A DNA stretch of 64,000 nt. It comes from Helicoverpa zea (taxonomy: Eukaryota; Arthropoda; Insecta; Lepidoptera; Noctuidae). Under the pieces are notes generated by a model, which did not search any database, was not told where the DNA came from, and saw only the letters and a program-made list of their open reading frames with translations. The DNA lies in NCBI RefSeq assembly GCF_022581195.2, contig NC_061475.1, positions 9,052,001 to 9,116,000 on the forward strand. The letters are read 5' to 3'. Shown here in pieces: positions 24,201-34,148 of the stretch; within the stretch, counting starts at the first letter, position 1; each line of letters begins with the position of its first letter. Both the position numbers and the translations under genes were made by a program.

Positions 24201-26107
24201 ACTATCTTACTTAAGACGGTTTAAGGATCGTCATCTCCTGAGTCTTAAGAAGATTTAGAGATAGTAAAATATATAGGGAACATTACATGAAGGTTCATAT
24301 TGAAATTTCAAATTAGAAAGTCGAGGCATTCAAAAATATGAACTACGAAGTGCAAATCTTGCTTTTAACCAAGCCTAGATATAATCCGTTCAGACTATTT
24401 ATTTATTAGAGAAAATTACTTATTAGATTTAATTATTTGGCCCTTAAATTCTCCTAAATTATACTTAAGTATTTTATTTACGTTACACAATATACCTTTA
24501 CCAAGAGATCATTGTAATGAAATTCGATATTCCATTTCAAATATTGCAATTTGACTCAAACTAAACACTATTTACACTAGGTTTTATAGAAAAATACAGC
24601 ACATATGCACAAAATCAGACAATTTACTATTTCCACAACCTTTCTAACCATCTCCATTTCCTCAGAACCTGTTACGCCGCCAACCCTCGTCCCGACGCGC
24701 TGATGAAGGAACAGCTAGTGGAGATGACGGGCCTCAGCCCTCGCGTCATCAGGGTCTGGTTCCAGAACAAGCGCTGTAAGGACAAGAAGAAGACCATCCA
24801 GCTTAAGATGCAGATGCAGCAGGAAAAGGTGGGCACTGCTCTCAGGAGAATTTTGAAGAATTAGGGCGAAATGGGGTTTAGAGATTTGAAGGCGATGTAA
24901 TTTTGAGTCACATAGAGAAAACTAGATAAAAGGGGGGTTTAAAGAAGGCACTAGGCTCACTATGTTCAAGTTAAATTAGATAATAATATTTATAGAGGGA
25001 CAAGTGGTCTGAAAATAGAATACTGTTTTAGTTGCTCGACTTGTCTCTATACAGATGGGTTAATTTATAGTAATTAATGTGCAAAATAAACTTAAAGCAA
25101 CTGTTGACCTAAGTGTCCAAACAAGTACACTGTCAGCAATATCATTAAAGATTGTGGACATCAAATTGAAGTCTGTATTCACAAGGTTTTAGTACATTGA
25201 GATAATCTGGCTTAGTTTGACTTTAGGCTATACGATAGTAATTTTTACAATAGATTTTCAATTATTGACCAACACACCTACAAGAGGTTAATAAAAGCCC
25301 AGTTGCAACATCCTATCAAACCATTAAAATTAAAATTCATCAAACCATGAACCCATCTAACTCTCAAGTAACAACCCACACTCTCTATTGTCGAAGGTCC
25401 CAACTTATGCTTTGCCACAGGAAGGCCGACGTCTTGGGTACATGTCGATGGGGGTACCCCTGGTAGCCGGGTCTCCCGTCCGCCACGAGCCCGCGGGGTC
25501 CCTGGCGCTCGAGGTGACGGCATACCAGCCGCCCTGGAAGGCCCTGTCAGACTTCGCCCTACATGCGGACCTGGATAGGGCTCCTCAACATAGTGCGGCA
25601 TTTCAACAGCTTGTAAACCAGGTTGGTATTTTATTGTTCAATAGATGATCCATAATTTTCTATAGAAGATAGTGGTGTGTTTTTTTTAAGCCTAATTTGT
25701 CTTTTGAGAATACTTATCTCTTCTAGCACCTGCTATCAAATTGGACGTCTAGTCAAAGAATTTCACTAATTTATCTGACAAGAACGAAAATAGAAAGTAA
25801 TTTTTGAGTCTATAATTACAAGTTATTACAAGGTCCATTTAGAACTCAGGCGCCAATTAGAGATGGAGAGACAATTTATATAAAACTAGCCACCGTATGT
25901 AAAACTTATTTCAAAAGTGTCCACAAACCAGTCATCGTCCCTATCAACCCATTAATAAGCAGAATTATGTGTAAAAAGAAGTATTGTGATTATTTCCAGA
26001 TGCATGGGTACGACATCCCCAATCTACCCCCACCCCGCCCCCCACATGGGGAGGATAACTACGTGACGTACCTCGAGAGCGACGACTCCCTGCCCCCATC
26101 GCCCTAG
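12540..26107 (+). CDS. tup: LIM-homeodomain transcription factor Islet (tailup), 5'-incomplete, eight exons seen
   Basis: Nuclear transcription factor that, in other insects and vertebrates, specifies motor neurons and helps specify heart and dorsal tissues (family knowledge). Read directly from the sequence, eight GT-AG exons join in frame to about 360 residues: 12540-12729, 20304-20434, 20883-20950, 21332-21437, 24068-24185, 24666-24828, 25421-25621 and 26000-26107 (stop TAG 26105-26107). In order they give LIM1 (starting CVGCGG), LIM2 (starting CDKCGSSF), a Ser/Asn-rich linker, a homeodomain ending in WFQNKRCKDKKK, then GVPLVAGSP and YQPPWKALSDFAL, the Islet-specific segment that binds LHX3/Lim3-type partners. 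Such a segment separates Islet from other LIM-homeodomain classes. The first exon, ending with one base of a split codon before LIM1, was not found; it may lie upstream in or beyond the window. Only the exon bases are coding; the introns are filled with transposon debris. Confidence 0.96.
13315..14400. repeat. large inverted repeat (two arms of about 250 bp)
   Basis: 13320-13585 and 14158-14400 are diverged reverse complements: the left arm has CTGAGAAATCGAGGGCAACT and TTGTAGGCACGCAT, the right arm has ATGCATGCCTACAATTT and CCCTCGATTTCTCAGGAT. A second, smaller stem (GGTGCATCGGTCTAGAAGTC near 14010 with GAGATCTAGACCGAGGCAT) lies between them. Same family as the repeats at 44.7 and 61.0 kb. 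Confidence 0.75.
15140..15207. repeat. (GACA)n microsatellite
   Basis: About 17 perfect GACA units, then GACGGACAACAAAGTGATCC. Part of the composite repeat above. Confidence 0.95.
15885..16025. promoter_or_regulatory. GC-rich promoter-like patch with palindromic E2F-type site
   Basis: A CpG-rich island in AT-rich intron sequence: CGCCGCCCGCCGCGC, then a TGACGTTTG word, then the perfect palindrome TTTTGGCGCCAAAA (15953-15966). It could be an internal promoter or enhancer. No exon with a plausible ATG was found next to it on either strand. Confidence 0.35.
17611..17712 (+). mobile_element. Lep1/Helitron-like fragment
   Basis: GAGTTTGTTTGTTTGAACGC then CTTTCAGTGTTACATAGCCC: degraded copy of the family best preserved at 46.4 kb. 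Confidence 0.6.
18177..18245 (+). mobile_element. LINE 3'-end fragment in tup intron
   Basis: GTGGTGATTAACGCTCAATC then GGCCGTAGCCCAGCAGTGGG, a common lepidopteran LINE terminus; related bits lie at 21150-21210 and 40355-40410. Confidence 0.6.
18431..18512 (-). mobile_element. SINE 3' fragment in tup intron
   Basis: About 80 bp nearly identical to the 3' end of the SINE at 2.0 kb (CCGAGCCTTTTTCCCAAACT onward). No head and no target duplication seen. Confidence 0.75.
18605..18785 (-). mobile_element. R1-type LINE 3' UTR fragment
   Basis: Shares ACTAAAACCCATCATGTTCC, TTCTTAAGCCC and TCGAACAATCCCGCAG with 63.6 kb and with the R1-like piece inside the 31.2-kb element, where the adjoining reading frame shows the orientation. 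Confidence 0.6.
19114..19226 (+). mobile_element. Lep1/Helitron-like fragment
   Basis: TACTAATATTATAAAGCTGA then TTTCAGCGTTAGATAGCC, the left part of the Lep1-like family. Confidence 0.65.
20304..20434 (+). CDS. tup: tup exon: first part of LIM domain 2
   Basis: Acceptor ccctcag ends at 20303 and donor gtaagt starts at 20435. The split Arg codon from LIM1 is completed and the frame reads LFGTKCDKCGSSF, then HIDCFRCCACARQL, and ends inside the Gly codon after LIP. Zinc ligands CxxC and HxxCxxCxxC are visible. The intron before it is 7.6 kb and full of repeats. Confidence 0.95.
20711..20824 (+). mobile_element. Lep1/Helitron-like fragment
   Basis: AGAGTTTGTTTGCGCGTTAA, CAATCTCAGGAACGA, then CTTCAGTGTTAGATAGTCCA. 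It ends only about 60 bp before the second LIM2 exon. Confidence 0.65.
20883..20950 (+). CDS. tup: tup exon: end of LIM domain 2
   Basis: Acceptor tctgcag ends at 20882. The exon reads DEFALREGGALYCREDHD, supplying the last zinc ligands of LIM2, and ends with codon AAG at 20950. The donor gttcgt (20951) is a weak match to the GTRAGT consensus but is the one that keeps the Islet sequence VLEK and frame. Confidence 0.92.
21332..21437 (+). CDS. tup: tup exon: Ser/Asn-rich linker
   Basis: Acceptor tgttcag ends at 21331 and donor gtaagt starts at 21438. It reads SATASSATTG, then an Asn-rich run (SNNNTTLSNNN) and HHPHELGSMS. Low-complexity linker between LIM2 and the homeodomain, expected to be poorly conserved. 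The phase matches both neighbouring exons, which is the main support. Confidence 0.85.
21480..21560 (-). mobile_element. CR1-type LINE 3' fragment in tup intron
   Basis: TCTCATGGAGAAGAGCCGGC then AAGAAACTCCAT; the same module occurs at 23.9 kb and inside the tandem array (49.7, 58.3 and 59.7 kb). Confidence 0.55.
21735..21955 (-). mobile_element. RTE-type LINE 3' end, antisense in tup intron
   Basis: The minus strand encodes a broken version of the LINE carboxyl end (KKRWMDC-like, preceded by a Gly/Arg-rich stretch) and ends near the cysteine-poor HITPTPQ remnant. Frames are interrupted. It belongs to the same family as the tail captured in the 633-bp repeat. Confidence 0.65.
23085..23128 (-). 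mobile_element. very short SINE 3' end in tup intron
   Basis: About 40 bp (CCATCCTCCGAGCCTTTTCC onward) from the 3' end of the SINE family. Confidence 0.6.
23870..23945 (-). mobile_element. CR1-type LINE 3' fragment, second intronic copy
   Basis: GGTCCCATGGAAAAGAATCG then GCAAGAAACTCCAT, same family as at 21.5 kb. Confidence 0.55.
24068..24185 (+). CDS. tup: tup exon: linker and N-terminal homeodomain
   Basis: Acceptor cccacag ends at 24067 and donor gtaagt starts at 24186. Reads DSGSESGSHKSGRART, an Ala run, then KPTRVRTVLNEKQLHTLR: the flexible basic arm and first helix of the homeodomain. The split Arg codon continues in the next exon. Confidence 0.95.
24666..24828 (+). CDS. tup: tup exon: homeodomain helices 2 and 3
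   Basis: Acceptor cctcag ends at 24665 and donor gtgggc starts at 24829. Reads TCYAANPRPDALMKEQL, then the recognition helix RVIRVWFQNKRCKDKKK with the invariant W48, F49, N51 and R53 and Gln at position 50, followed by a Gln/Met-rich tail ending QQEK. Confidence 0.96.
25421..25621 (+). CDS. tup: tup exon: Islet LHX-binding segment
   Basis: Acceptor tgccacag ends at 25420; codon CAG ends at 25621 before donor gttggt. Reads EGRRLGYMSMGVPLVAGSP, then VTAYQPPWKALSDFALHADL and FQQLVNQ. The VAxSPxRH and YQPPWKxLSDFAL blocks are the conserved Islet C-terminal segment that mimics Ldb1 in binding LIM domains of Lhx3/Lim3 (established for ISL1/ISL2). Confidence 0.95.
26000..26107 (+). CDS. tup: tup terminal coding exon
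   Basis: Acceptor atttccag ends at 25999. Reads MHGYDIPNLPPPRPPHGED, then a short acidic tail (YLESDDSLPPSP) and stop TAG at 26105-26107. Confidence 0.9.
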   Translation: MHGYDIPNLPPPRPPHGEDNYVTYLESDDSLPPSP

Positions 26108-27430
26108 TGCCGCGTCACATAAGACTACATGTGGCTAAAGACTACACGTGGCTAAAAACTACATGTGACTAAAACTACATGTGAAAGTGTAAAACTTGGT
26201 TTTATCGACAGTTCTAGAAGTTCTGAGGAAGAACATTGGTGTGGTTTAATAACTGTACATTGATGATTGTGAAGCCTTGGAAAGATTTGTCAGTGTCAGT
26301 ATGTTTCTATTACAAATACAATTAGCTCTTCAAGCATATTGTATATTCAACAGATTTTCAGCCTAATATAGCCTTATAAAATTGAAGATCGATAAAAACT
26401 TGGCTCGAATCAACGAGTCCTTTTAAGAGATTGTCTTAAGTGATGACAAATTAATTGAAAATAATACGAAGAAAATTTCCAGTTACTTAATAGAAAGAAA
26501 GCTTTCGTACGTAAAGACCAATTAAAAAAAACAAACTCAATTCACAACGTATTAATATAAACCTACTCTTCTAGTAGAATAAAAAAAAGCTAGTCTATAG
26601 TACATGGATACCTAATACCTGTTAAAAGGCCAGACATAATATATTGAAGCTAATAATTCCTTTCAGTTAATTTTAACAAGCTTTTATTTCTACTAATAGT
26701 AGGAATGAGAAACTTTCTGAATACATAACACAAGGCATAACTTTACAACTGTAATAAGATTAATCAGATTTTACAAAAATTTAACGCTGTGTAAAAAATA
26801 CATTAAAGAAATGTAATTGTAAAAGTAATATCAAATAAATTTGAGTATCCAATTTTTTTTCTGTAAAATTAAATACAAAGTAAAAACAAATCAATCTATG
26901 TATTTACTATAATAATGTGATGTTTACCACTAGTTTGTATCATAATAACAAATGTACGTATAGTTTAAAATTTTACCTCTGGGTATGTTTTTATTTTATA
27001 TTTTTTATCATGATCTGTTAGCGATTTTAATGTAAATATATTTGTCAATGTAAATATTATTGTATAAAATTATTAATATGTAATTATATTTACCTATTAA
27101 TAAATATAAGCGTGTATGACTAAGGCCTTCGTAATTGATGTAAAAAAATAGTCACTTTTATACTATTTTTATTTTACATATAAATGTCATTTACAACAAT
27201 GTATATGTCAAATTGATGTAAACAATATTTTTGTTTAATTTTTTTATTGTTTTATGTAACGCATATTCTAGAAAATGGTATCGTAATTTTTTCATTGTAA
27301 AAAAACGATTATAATTATTCTAACTCGATAGAAATTACCAGAAAATTTATTTATTCGGTAGATAATTACACTGTACTTAGATTGTGAGCATAATATAATA
27401 TTAATAAAAATATTGAGTACGTATTAAAAA
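26108..27430 (+). other. tup: probable tup 3' UTR
   Basis: AT-rich, open in no long frame, continuous with the last exon. AATAAA signals lie at 26834-26839, 27099-27104 and 27403-27408, so alternative 3' ends are possible. The end is inferred from the last signal; no transcript evidence is available. A near-tandem ACTACATGTG/CTAAA repeat occurs just after the stop (26124-26180). Confidence 0.55.
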
Positions 27431-27479
27431 CTGAATATTTTTTGTTGTGCCCTTGCTGGTCCCTTTTTCCTACATCTTA

Positions 27480-27903
27480 GGTGCTCTTCACACTGCCCCG
27501 CATCACGCTGCATCTTGCGTGTCGACGCACCTACGCGCGTTCCTGCGGGAGTGCAGATCTGCATCATCGTGCGGGTTTTTCACGCATTCACGCGCGTAGG
27601 TGCGTTTTGTAAATTCACGCACAGCGAGTTCCATTTTCAAATATAGGTACACGTCACGCCCATTCAAAATCACGCGCGGCATTGCGGGATTCAGTGTGTC
27701 ATACCTTGCGTCTCGCCCCGCACCTTCGCGCGGGGGTGCGTGTTTCTCCGCATGTATGTTCGTGATCCGCATGAACGCGCGTGGATGCATTTTCAGTGTG
27801 TTGGACTATGCGTGTTTTCCATACAAACGGAGATATTTCCATACAACGAAAAAAAACCATCCACGCACTACGCTGCATCATGCGGGGCAGTGTGATAATC
27901 GCC
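27480..27903. mobile_element. PIF/Harbinger-like MITE with TTA target duplication
   Basis: 424 bp. Ends share TCACACTGCCCCGCAT as an exact inverted repeat and continue with weaker similarity to GG at the tips. TTA flanks both sides (27477-27479 and 27904-27906), the target size of PIF/Harbinger elements. GC-rich inside with no transposase. The overlapping open frames on both strands are not genes. Confidence 0.7.
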
Positions 27904-28959
27904 TTAAAGATAGAAAATCGTACTTACCGGTAATGGTAAATTTTCATGAATCCACGTAAGTACTAGAACTTTACGTAGGTAGGTACTAAATTAAAAACAC
28001 AAATATGCACACATCGCCATTCTACTTGGAAGTGGTTCTGTGTTTTTGGAGGTCGGCGGAAATTCTAAAGCTTTTAATATTAACGCCATCTGGCGAAGAA
28101 CTCCCATACTATGCTCATTAGTCAGAGTGTAGTTAGTTCCTGTATCTGCCACCAATAACTTTAAAAGGGCGATAGATGGCTCTCGTATTCACGAAAGGCA
28201 AGAGAAAAGGACCAGAAGTTATTGTTAATACTATCGAAAATAGGTAGAGGGCGTAGTAAATAGCATTTTTCCAAACTTTTATTTTTTTTTATAGGATATT
28301 CATGAAATGGTTACGTTAAAAAATATAATGTACTCACCCTCATTCAAGGGCGGATCCAGGAGAGGTCATGATGGCCTTGACCAGGGGCTTAGCCCTCGAA
28401 CTGCAAAAGATCTTTGCTCACGCTCTGAGAACAGCTGCCGTGGCCGAATATGTGTCTAGGTGCCTATAGGTAGGTATTACGTCCATTGACTTTAGTCAAT
28501 AAGCATTTGCGCAATTATCTGCATCTAAGTAGATCATTAAGATCCAAATTCTCGGTCAATATACCTACACCCGTTTCTCTAAAATCAACTGTAAGCCCAA
28601 ATTACTTAAGTATAAAGTCTTTGAAGCTCTCTGTTTTGATGTTATGTTTTGTAAGGAAAAGGGTGAAATAAAACTATATTAATTGCATACAGGTATCATT
28701 TCGATATTGTATTTTACACTAAAACACATAGATGTATTTTCAAAAATCTTAATAACTAAGACACAAGACTAGCACAAGTTTTTGCAAAATTATTTTTGCT
28801 TTGTAATAGATGTTCTTACTTTCAATGTGTTATGTTATAAGCTTGGTATTTACCTATGTATTTTGTATGCAGATATTAATGATATAATTTTGCCAAAAAC
28901 CTGTGCCAGGAAATCAGAAATAGTGAGACATTTATGCCTGCAACATCGAAGATTTTATC

Positions 28960-30680
28960 TTAAAACTTTTAACCAATGGTTAACGCGTACAATATGAACA
29001 AAATATCCAGCCTGCACCCATATAACCATTTTTGCGAACATAACGTAACCGTTTCGACACTTAGCGTCGACACTGATCTATCTCGAAACATAATCTCGTC
29101 GACGTTCCGTGTTGGCGCCGTCGCTGCAACTAAAAATGGGGAAGATCTCGACACAATAAACAAGTAACATTTGGTTTCTAATTTACGTCGCCGTGTCGTA
29201 ACATTGTTACCGTATTTTAACCAGAGTTCGCACTAATCATTCAATCATTCATTCGTTCGATCAATTTCGTTGGCTCGTGCGTGAGTGACACGACGAAATA
29301 ATACAAAATACAAGAAATCCCATAATGATGGTTGAAGTATGATAATGATAATGAAGTAAAGAAAGTTTTAGTTTTCATTAAATAATATGGTTTATAATGC
29401 TCAAATCTTATTGGGAAAAAAAGTTTACTGTGTAATTTCGTTGAATATGTTGATATTTCCAACGCGCCACCGTAATATCATGTTTTAATAATTCTGGCGA
29501 AAGAAAAACTTTTGTTAAATAAAATAAAAATATAAAATGATGCACATCGAGTGCTCAAAAGCTTCCATTTAAATACAATATCAAATATTTTAGCAAGATT
29601 TACTCATAAAATTGATAAATAATTAATTATGAAAAAACATTTTTGATGTTTGTTATGAAAAATATGCTCGTCGCAACTAGTCACAAAGTTACGATATTGT
29701 GTCGACACGTGTCGACATGTTACGGTAAATTGTTACAAAATTACTAGATTTTTAAGATGGTTTCTCTTAACATTTGGTTACAGTGTTTTCCAAAGTTGTT
29801 ATCAAGATGCCTTTTTGCATTGTTATAACCAAAGAAGGCTCATCAGAATTAATATCGCTTGTACCGAGTAGGTACTTGGGTTAAAGACGAAGGCGTCTTG
29901 TTTTGGCCGAGAAAAAGAAAAAACAGCGATTTGGAGCTCGAAAGTTGAAACTTTGGTACTAGGGTAGGGACTATACCAATAAGCTCCTCGGTACGAAATT
30001 CTGTACTGTTTTCCTGTAAATGGCCTAGAAAATAATAAGTTTTAAGTTCAATAAAATGGGTATCCGTCAATTTGCCCTACCAACAATGCAACATCATGAA
30101 AAAAATATTATTATAATAAAAAAAAACCTGCATGTACTCGTACGAATACAATTACTTAAGATATTTTGGGACGTACTTATTTCTTTAACTCTTCTGTAAA
30201 AAGTTGAAGTCCATCAGAATTTACGTAAGGTTTTTGGTTGTTTACTCATTTGAAATTTCATTAAATGGTTGATAACGGCAGAAAACATAGACAGTTTGAG
30301 AATAACTGGCTCTCGTCATGTTTTTATATATGCAAGTTAGGTTAAAGTGTTCTGGAACATCGACTACACATGTTACTTCCCCGTTACAACACAATTGTGT
30401 CAACAATGCACACTGGTTACAAACCAAACGCAAAGTTTCTAAAATGTGTGGTTACAACTTAAGCTGTAAAGTATCGAAACAGCGACCACACAAAGGTACT
30501 GAATCTAGTTTCCGTCACATTTTTACTGAACCGTTACAACACATAAAAGCTAATCCCTACACAGTCACGTTGTGTCGTACCAGTTACGAAACTGTTGCGA
30601 CTTGTTACATCTTTATCATATCTGCGACCAAAAATGGCTGTATGGGCAACTTTTGTTACGAAATGAGGTTTTAAAACCCT
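28960..30680. repeat. unclassified block rich in GTTAC and GTCGACA words
   Basis: A stretch with recurring GTTAC/GTAAC and GTCGACA-type words. It has an exact 18-bp palindrome, TGTCGACACGTGTCGACA, at 29700-29717. A CCCATAYARCCATTTTT word near the left side (29018 on) recurs inverted near the right side (30630-30650), hinting at one foldback-type element. Boundaries and target duplication were not found, and no gene is seen. Confidence 0.4.
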
Positions 30681-31371
30681 AGTATTTTTACATCAGTAAA
30701 ATTAATACATAGGAACTTTTAATCTTAATTTTTAAGTCATTAAACATTTTGTGAGAGAAAGGACCGCGTTTCTATCAGTTAAAAGTTCCAAGTGCCACTA
30801 TACTTATAATTAAAATTGATTAATATCTAATCAAACCCACTTCCCACCCGCGTATTTACCTTGATTTGCCGGAATATAATATACCCCTTTTTAGCCAAAT
30901 TCATCGACAGTATAAACGTCAATTTTCTTAAAACAACTGTTCACTATTTCACCTCCAACTTTCAAAGTAAACAGTGGTTTTAAGACGGACGTTCACCTTG
31001 TCGGTGAACTTGGCCCATAGAGTTTTACCCTACCTCGGACCTAAGGACCAATTTGGTCTTTTTTGCACCAATTCTTCTATTCAGCCTCATTTCTTTCGCC
31101 TTAATACTAAATAGTAATAATACTGATAATATCATAGACATGATATGATATTAATAGTATGGTCGGTAATAGGGCATGCAATTTCGGTAAAATAAAAATT
31201 ACCGGTAAAAATTCGGTAAAAAAAATATTTTTACCGGTAAACCGGTAAAACGGTAATTTTTGTATTTTTTTAAAATGTGATATTATAACAATAAGATTGG
31301 GTAGTCTAAAAGCAAAAAATAATTAAAAATATACAAGGTATAAGGTGGTAAACATTTTTTGTGAAGTGGGC

Positions 31372-31673
31372 CGTAACCGTAACGTACGCGATGTCGCCGA
31401 CAAAATGCAAGAGAAACGGCTACGATGGTACGGACATGTAAAAAGGAGACCACCTGAATACATCGCCAATGTTATGTACTCAATCTCGATATACCCGGGC
31501 AAAGACGCAGAGGCAGGCCAAAACTGTGGTGGTTGAGTGTCGTAATGAATGACATGAAAATCTACGAACTCGAAGAGGAAGATGTCCTGGATAGAGTGAA
31601 AGTAAAGTGGAAGAAGAAGATACGGAAAGCGGACCTCGTCACAAAACGGGACAAACGCTTAGAATTACCGTGA
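31372..31673 (+). pseudogene. RTE/Jockey-type LINE ORF2 carboxyl fragment, frameshifted
   Basis: The + strand encodes KMQEKRLRWYGHVKRR, the conserved end of many non-LTR retrotransposon polymerases. The frame then shifts near 31500, and a second frame continues with RRGRPKLWWLSV and ends KRDKRLELP at a TGA (31671-31673). It lies inside the hAT-like element, so it was carried or captured there. Confidence 0.75.
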
Positions 31674-31713
31674 AAAAAAATCATTTATTTCATTGAAGTG
31701 AAAGCCCTTTTTT

Positions 31714-32205
31714 ATGGTAAATCGTAGGCATTTTATGGACCAGAGTCGCGGTAACTCTCTCGAACAATCCCGCAGCCCCGGCAGGTCTTGGCCCTGCGCG
31801 TGGATCAACGCGCACCACCAACACGGGTCTGTTGTCTATCTATGCAGACGGAGGAACGATGAGCCACCCGAACTCACCGCCCACAGACCGACGCCTACGG
31901 TGGCAGGGAGTCGTCTCCCGACACTCAGCGTCTGTGGTGTCTTTCTGGTCCACTACAGCGGCTGGGATGAGAGGTGCGAACTCGCAGTCGCTCCGCCGTC
32001 TCCTTCTCGAGCATGATTGCTTCGCAGAAGGAGGCGACGGCCTCCCATTCAATCAAGACCATGGCTTGAACCAGGACCGGACGCGAGAGGTCGCCGCTGC
32101 CTATTGCCTCGATGACGATACGGCGGTACCCTTCCCAGGCAGTGCACACCTGGACCGTGTGCTCCACCGTGTCCTCAGAGCTGTCCGCATGGTGGTGAAT
32201 TAAAA
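31714..32205 (-). pseudogene. R1-clade LINE 3' end (polymerase carboxyl terminus and 3' UTR)
   Basis: The minus strand reads EHTVQVCTAWEGYRR, then a stretch ending SFCEAIMLEKETAERLR, matching the carboxyl end of R1-clade reverse transcriptases (CPAW...F CE...KE). Downstream, the GC-rich part with TCGAACAATCCCGCAG on the + strand equals the LINE 3' UTR at 18.7 and 63.7 kb. It is 5'-truncated and non-functional. Confidence 0.7.
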
Positions 32206-32661
32206 GCCCTTGCTCAGTAAGGTCATACAGTAGGTAAAATAAGCATAAGCTACATTTTTACCTAATATGAGTCGACGACTATGAGGAACATCAGAATAAC
32301 CGAATGAATAAAAAATTTTCAGATATTATAAATTAAGATGAGAATGAAGTTTTGTATCTAACCTAGAGATAGTTAAGGAGCCACATAAGTTTACTTTACT
32401 AAAAAACAGCAACTTTAACACTCTTACATTATGTAATGTATGCAATATTACATTATATTCAGGCTACATAATGAAGATTTGACGTTAAATGAACAATTCT
32501 ATATTTTTTCACAAAAACGTAAAAACCGGTAAATTACCGGTTACACATTATTTTTACCGGTAATTTAAAAATCGCAAAAATGGGCGGTTTTACCGGTAAA
32601 ACCGAAACCGGTAAACCGGTATTGCATGCCCTAGTCGGTAATAATATAGACATTGACACTG

Positions 32662-32777
32662 ACGGCCGTTCCGTATTCTATCTATCTATAGTTTACTATA
32701 GATCGATATTTTTCAAATCTTCTATAGCATCTATCTATAGTTTACTACAGATGGATCGAATATTGGAACGGCCGTTA
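32662..32777. mobile_element. short foldback MITE
   Basis: 116 bp made mostly of inverted arms: ACGGCCGTTCCGTATTC with GAATATTGGAACGGCCGT, then ATCTATAGTTTACTA on both sides. It lies 28 bp from the end of the hAT-like element. Confidence 0.7.
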
Positions 32778-33683
32778 AGGGACTGGCACGGGGGATTGAC
32801 ATTGATATTTTGACATCGGCATGATATTATGAAGAAATTAAATGAGATTCACTATTCTATTATTAAGGAACAAGTTTCCATATTTAATTTTCAGGTAGGT
32901 ATTTTTATTTCAGAACAATTATTGATATAGGAACCAGACTTAAAATCAATAACGCTGGCACGAACTTTTACAAAATGTTTCGATATGCGATTTCGAGTAG
33001 ATTTTTGCGCTGTGAAATTCGACAATCAAAAAAGACATAATACACACTTAGAAAATCTGACTTCTTTTAAGAGAGGTAAAGAGCACTTACATTTGAGTTA
33101 AGTTTCATTCAAGTTCGTGCTAGTCTTACAAAAGTTACACCAATTCAAGCTGAGATTTCCAAGTTTAAAAACCATTCAATCAAAAGCTTTTAGAAGTTCT
33201 AAACAATTGGATAGCAGAGTTTTCTTGTAGTTTTTTAAATAAAAACCAGAAATCCAAATCTTTGATACCTATATGAGAATATTTTGTCATTATCATCATA
33301 AAATTAAATATAGGACAATGAGCAAAGAGAGTCTTCTTTTCCTTCCGTGAATAACAATAAATAAGTAAAATGATATCTTACGAATATTGGCACAAGTAAT
33401 ATTACAGAGTAAATAATTATTATGCGTTTCAATTGTGCGTAAAAAATAAATAAATCTTTCTTCAGTAACTTAAAATAATGCAATCTGACGTTATACGTTT
33501 GGCATAAATAATTTTCGTATACAATTTAAATCAAGATGTATAATCATTTTTACCTTTTAATCAACCGTGTTATTGTCAATACGGAAAAACAAAACCAAAC
33601 GCAATTCAAAAATGGAATATCAGATTTATAATTAGGCCAGAAAAAAAAAACAAATGCCAAATGAGAGAATTTAAAAAGAGAAT

Positions 33684-34148
33684 TTATATTCGGCCACGAC
33701 CATGGAGTTTATATAGCAACTCTTCCAACTCTTTGGCGCGAACAAAGAATTCTTGCTTTCCATGGAAGAGCTTGTCAAGCTTCTCACGGCATTGTTGCAG
33801 TGTGATAGAACGATCCAAGTTATAGAACTTGCGAACAACATTAGTCAGCTCATCTCTCTCCCTTTGCAGTGTAAGCAACTCTCTCTGTTTCGCACACAGC
33901 TCATCATAAACCTTCAAGGCCAATTCATCAGCGTCAGTCGGGATAAAGATTAAGTTGGGAATCTTTGCAAGAAACTCGTCCTGTCTCTTATCATGAGGTG
34001 GTAGTACCTCTTCTAGTTGGTAGCGAAGGTACTCCATGTAGTCATTCTTGCTGGTTTCTCCGTTCGTGAGATGGTAGTCCATTTGTTGGGCCTGGGCTTG
34101 GGCCTGTGGCTCCTGGGCTATCGGGGAGTCGGGGCCTGGTCTCACCAT
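33684..34148 (-). CDS. uncharacterised coiled-coil-rich small protein, gene 1 of a tandem pair
   Basis: Function not recognised. Reading from ATG at 34148 gives about 154 residues; the frame is open back to the splice acceptor (ctgtttcag, exon starts 34211), so a start in an unseen upstream exon cannot be excluded. The N-terminus is low-complexity with a Gln/Ala run (QAQAQAQQ); the rest is charged and predicted helical by eye, with heptad-like Leu/Lys/Glu (YDELCAKQRELLTLQRERDE, later CREKLDKLF and KELEELLYKL), suggesting a coiled coil. No signal peptide or membrane segment is seen. Exon 1 (ending 35782, donor gtgag) has no ATG, so it is probably 5' UTR. It resembles its neighbour 7 kb away in architecture and promoter. 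No viral or transposon motif is present and codon use is normal, so it is more likely a host gene than a random frame. Confidence 0.75.
   Translation of the reverse strand: MVRPGPDSPIAQEPQAQAQAQQMDYHLTNGETSKNDYMEYLRYQLEEVLPPHDKRQDEFLAKIPNLIFIPTDADELALKVYDELCAKQRELLTLQRERDELTNVVRKFYNLDRSITLQQCREKLDKLFHGKQEFFVRAKELEELLYKLHGRGRI

Larger units (their letters stand above)
31170..32633. mobile_element. hAT-like non-autonomous element carrying LINE fragments
   Basis: 1,464 bp. Starts TAGGGCATGCAAT and ends ATTGCATGCCCTA, a perfect 13-bp inverted repeat, flanked by the perfect 8-bp duplication GTCGGTAA (31162-31169 and 32634-32641), which is the hAT target size. Subterminal regions at both ends carry many ACCGGTAAA repeats. 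The core holds an RTE-type LINE piece and an R1-type LINE end in opposite orientations. No transposase is encoded. Confidence 0.85.

Noticed and set aside
27503..27959. 95- and 119-codon open frames on both strands
   Set aside because: They lie within the GC-rich PIF/Harbinger-like MITE.
31832..32203. 123-codon + strand frame in the hAT-like element
   Set aside because: Antisense shadow of the R1-type LINE carboxyl end read on the minus strand.
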